This document shows, in pieces, positions 32,905 through 34,327 of a stretch of 34,327 nucleotides of DNA; the stretch's first letter is position 1, and each line of letters opens with the position of its first letter. Location: positions 1 to 34,327 of the forward strand of contig NZ_LZMC01000044.1 of the NCBI RefSeq assembly GCF_001668615.1, in the 5' to 3' direction. This stretch comes from Mycobacterium sp. 1274761.0 (GTDB lineage Bacteria > Actinomycetota > Actinomycetes > Mycobacteriales > Mycobacteriaceae). A program made the translations under genes and the position numbers. Below the pieces are notes generated by a model, which saw nothing but the letters and a program-made list of their open reading frames with translations, was not told the DNA's origin and searched no databases.

Positions 32905-34327
32905 ATGAACTTCTTCGACCACCAGCGCGCAGCCAAGGGCTCGACGGCCAAACTGGTGTTCTTGTTCGTGATCGCCGTGGTGGCGCTCGTCGCCGGGATC
33001 AACGCCGCCGTTGCGATCACCATGGCGTATAAGCAATTCGACGCCTCGGAGATCCTCGGCACCGTCATCGTTGTTACGGCGGCCACCCTGTTGATCATCA
33101 CCGGGCGCATGTTCTTCAAGATGCTCTCGCTCCGGCAGGGCGGCGCGGCCATCGCCGCGTCGCTCGGGGGCGTGCCCGTCGATCCCACGACCACCGACCC
33201 CCAGCTGCGGCGGCTGGTCAACATCGTCGAGGAGATGTCACTGGCCTCGGGTGTCCCGGTGCCGCGATTGTTCGTGATGCCGCAGGAGCCGGGCATCAAC
33301 GCGTTCGCGGCCGGGTTCACTCCCGCCGACGCGGCGATCACGGTCACCGGTGGCGCGCTGGCCCAACTCAACCGCGACGAGTTGCAGGGGGTCATCGGGC
33401 ACGAGTTCAGCCACATCCTCAACGGCGACATGCGTCTGAACATCCGGCTGATCGCACTTCTCGCAGGCATCCTGCTGATCGGGATGATCGGCTTGCGGTT
33501 TTTGCAGTTCGGTGGCCGCGGCAGCGACAGCAAGGCAGGCGCACCCATCGTCGTCCTTGCCATCGCGATGCTGGTGCTCGGTTTCATCGGGGTGTTCTTC
33601 GCGAACCTGATAAAGGCGGCGGTGTCCCGCCAACGCGAGTGGTTGGCCGACGCCTCTGCCGTGCAGTTCACCCGTCAGACCACGGGTCTGGAGGGGGCGC
33701 TGAAGAAGATCGGCGGCATCCCGACGGGTTCGCGGCTGCGGGACTCACGCAGCGCGACCGAAGTGAGCCACATGCTCTTCGGCGAGGGCGTCAAGCGGTC
33801 GTTCACCTCGCTCTACGCGACGCATCCGCCGCTGATCGATCGGATCAAGGCACTCAACCCCAGCTTCGATCCTCGCGAGATGGCCGAACTCCGTCAGCGG
33901 TACAGCCAGCAGGTGCCCGACGGGCTGGCCGAGGACATCGCGGCCGGATTTGCCCCTGCCGGAACGGCGTTGGGCCGCAGGGCCCCGGCACCGGTACCTC
34001 CGTCATCCCGACGCACCGTCAGTCCGGAGCACGTCGCTGCGCGGGCCGGCACGTTTACGCCAGAAGACTTGAAATACGGCGCCGCACTGCACGGCCGGTT
34101 GCCTGCCGAGATCCGACAACTCGCCAGCCAGCCCACCACGGCCCCGGCCGCCGTGATCGGCTTGCTGCTCGCGCCGTCCGGCGAGGCCGTGCGCGCGCGC
34201 CAGCTGGATGCGGTGGCCGCGCGGCTGGGTCCCGCCCTGGCTCGAGACGCCTCGGCATTGGCCGAGCAGATGGCCAAGCTGGCCCACGAACTGCGTCTGC
34301 CGTTCGTGGAGCTGGCTTTGCCTCAGC
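32905..34327 (+). CDS. M48-family (HtpX-like) zinc metalloprotease, C-terminus beyond window
   Basis: An open frame of at least 474 residues running off the right edge. The N-terminus has two membrane helices (LVFLFVIAVVALVAGINAAV and ILGTVIVVTAATLLIIT). The zinc site is HEFSH (His166, Glu167, His170) with the third ligand Glu245 in REWLADASAV. Two more helices lie between them (about 178-191 and 210-235). THPPLIDRIKAL is the typical M48 end. Beyond residue 330 there is a Pro/Arg-rich linker and an extra helical domain (FTPEDLKYGAALHGRLPAEI onward) not present in HtpX of about 290 residues. The start is the ATG at 32905. Paired with LemA, it may serve membrane protein quality control. Confidence 0.9.
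   Translation, partial: MNFFDHQRAAKGSTAKLVFLFVIAVVALVAGINAAVAITMAYKQFDASEILGTVIVVTAATLLIITGRMFFKMLSLRQGGAAIAASLGGVPVDPTTTDPQLRRLVNIVEEMSLASGVPVPRLFVMPQEPGINAFAAGFTPADAAITVTGGALAQLNRDELQGVIGHEFSHILNGDMRLNIRLIALLAGILLIGMIGLRFLQFGGRGSDSKAGAPIVVLAIAMLVLGFIGVFFANLIKAAVSRQREWLADASAVQFTRQTTGLEGALKKIGGIPTGSRLRDSRSATEVSHMLFGEGVKRSFTSLYATHPPLIDRIKALNPSFDPREMAELRQRYSQQVPDGLAEDIAAGFAPAGTALGRRAPAPVPPSSRRTVSPEHVAARAGTFTPEDLKYGAALHGRLPAEIRQLASQPTTAPAAVIGLLLAPSGEAVRARQLDAVAARLGPALARDASALAEQMAKLAHELRLPFVELALPQ

Noticed and set aside
32905..34327. Assigning the M48 gene as htpX
   Set aside because: It is much longer than HtpX and paired with LemA; the M. tuberculosis htpX context is different.
1..34327. tRNA, rRNA, CRISPR arrays, insertion sequences, prophage or integrase genes
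   Set aside because: None seen: no cloverleaf, regular spacer array, transposase motif or terminal repeats. The island at 9857-18620 shows no flanking repeats or tRNA, so a mobile origin is not supported.

Overview
This is high-GC actinobacterial DNA, and the gene content and order point to a Mycobacterium, probably a fast-growing Mycolicibacterium. The core of the window matches an order I know from M. tuberculosis: oppA-oppD-oppC-oppB (Rv1280c-Rv1283c), beta-carbonic anhydrase (Rv1284), cysD, cysN(C) (Rv1285-Rv1286) and an Rrf2-type regulator (Rv1287). Lengths agree as well: OppD is 612 aa, OppB 325 aa, CysD 309 aa and CysN(C) 614 aa. These identities come from family motifs and memory of the M. 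tuberculosis order; no database search was run. No rRNA, tRNA, CRISPR array, insertion sequence or phage gene was seen. The window is densely coding, with no gene-free stretch over 300 bases.

Left part (1-4235): the C-terminal end of a GMC flavin oxidoreductase, a DUF1622 membrane protein, an alpha/beta-hydrolase of the TAP-like peptidase type, and a two-gene unit of unknown function. That unit pairs a membrane-anchored protein with a long coiled-coil protein built on exact 50-residue repeats.

Peptide import (4242-9658, minus strand): oppB-oppC-oppD-oppA is an operon with ATGA overlaps between oppB/oppC and oppC/oppD. OppD carries four cysteines spaced as expected for an iron-sulfur centre. 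A 10-bp inverted repeat lies just upstream of the oppB ribosome binding site.

Inserted surface-glycosylation island (9857-18620): between opp and the carbonic anhydrase, which are adjacent in M. tuberculosis, sit two tandem small exported or anchored proteins, a DUF5666-like membrane-anchored protein, an OmpR/PhoP-type two-component system, and three glycosyltransferases. The transferases are two paralogous polytopic GT39/ArnT-like enzymes flanking a GT2-GtrA fusion. The response-regulator promoter carries three CACAG repeats at exact 11-bp spacing, resembling the mycobacterial PhoP box, placed over the -35 region of a good -10. This suggests an autoregulated system controlling surface glycosylation and is the most interesting part of the window.

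Sulfur assimilation (18725-24088): beta-carbonic anhydrase, cysD, cysNC, a CysQ-type phosphatase, a PPOX-fold flavoprotein and an Rrf2 regulator. cysD has a recognisable promoter whose spacer holds a perfect 10-bp palindrome.

Right part (24085-34327): a TetR regulator divergent from a hydrolase plus a DinB/maleylpyruvate-isomerase-like protein, with a paired operator between them; then a VOC protein, a GNAT acetyltransferase, a nitronate monooxygenase, a luciferase-like oxidoreductase, a small acidic protein, a remnant of a POT peptide transporter, an SDR dehydrogenase, an amidase, and a LemA + M48 metalloprotease pair that runs off the end.

Across the window several starts look leaderless, with a -10-like hexamer exactly 7 or 8 bases before the start codon. 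A palindromic element occurs twice, each time with the upstream gene's stop codon at its edge.
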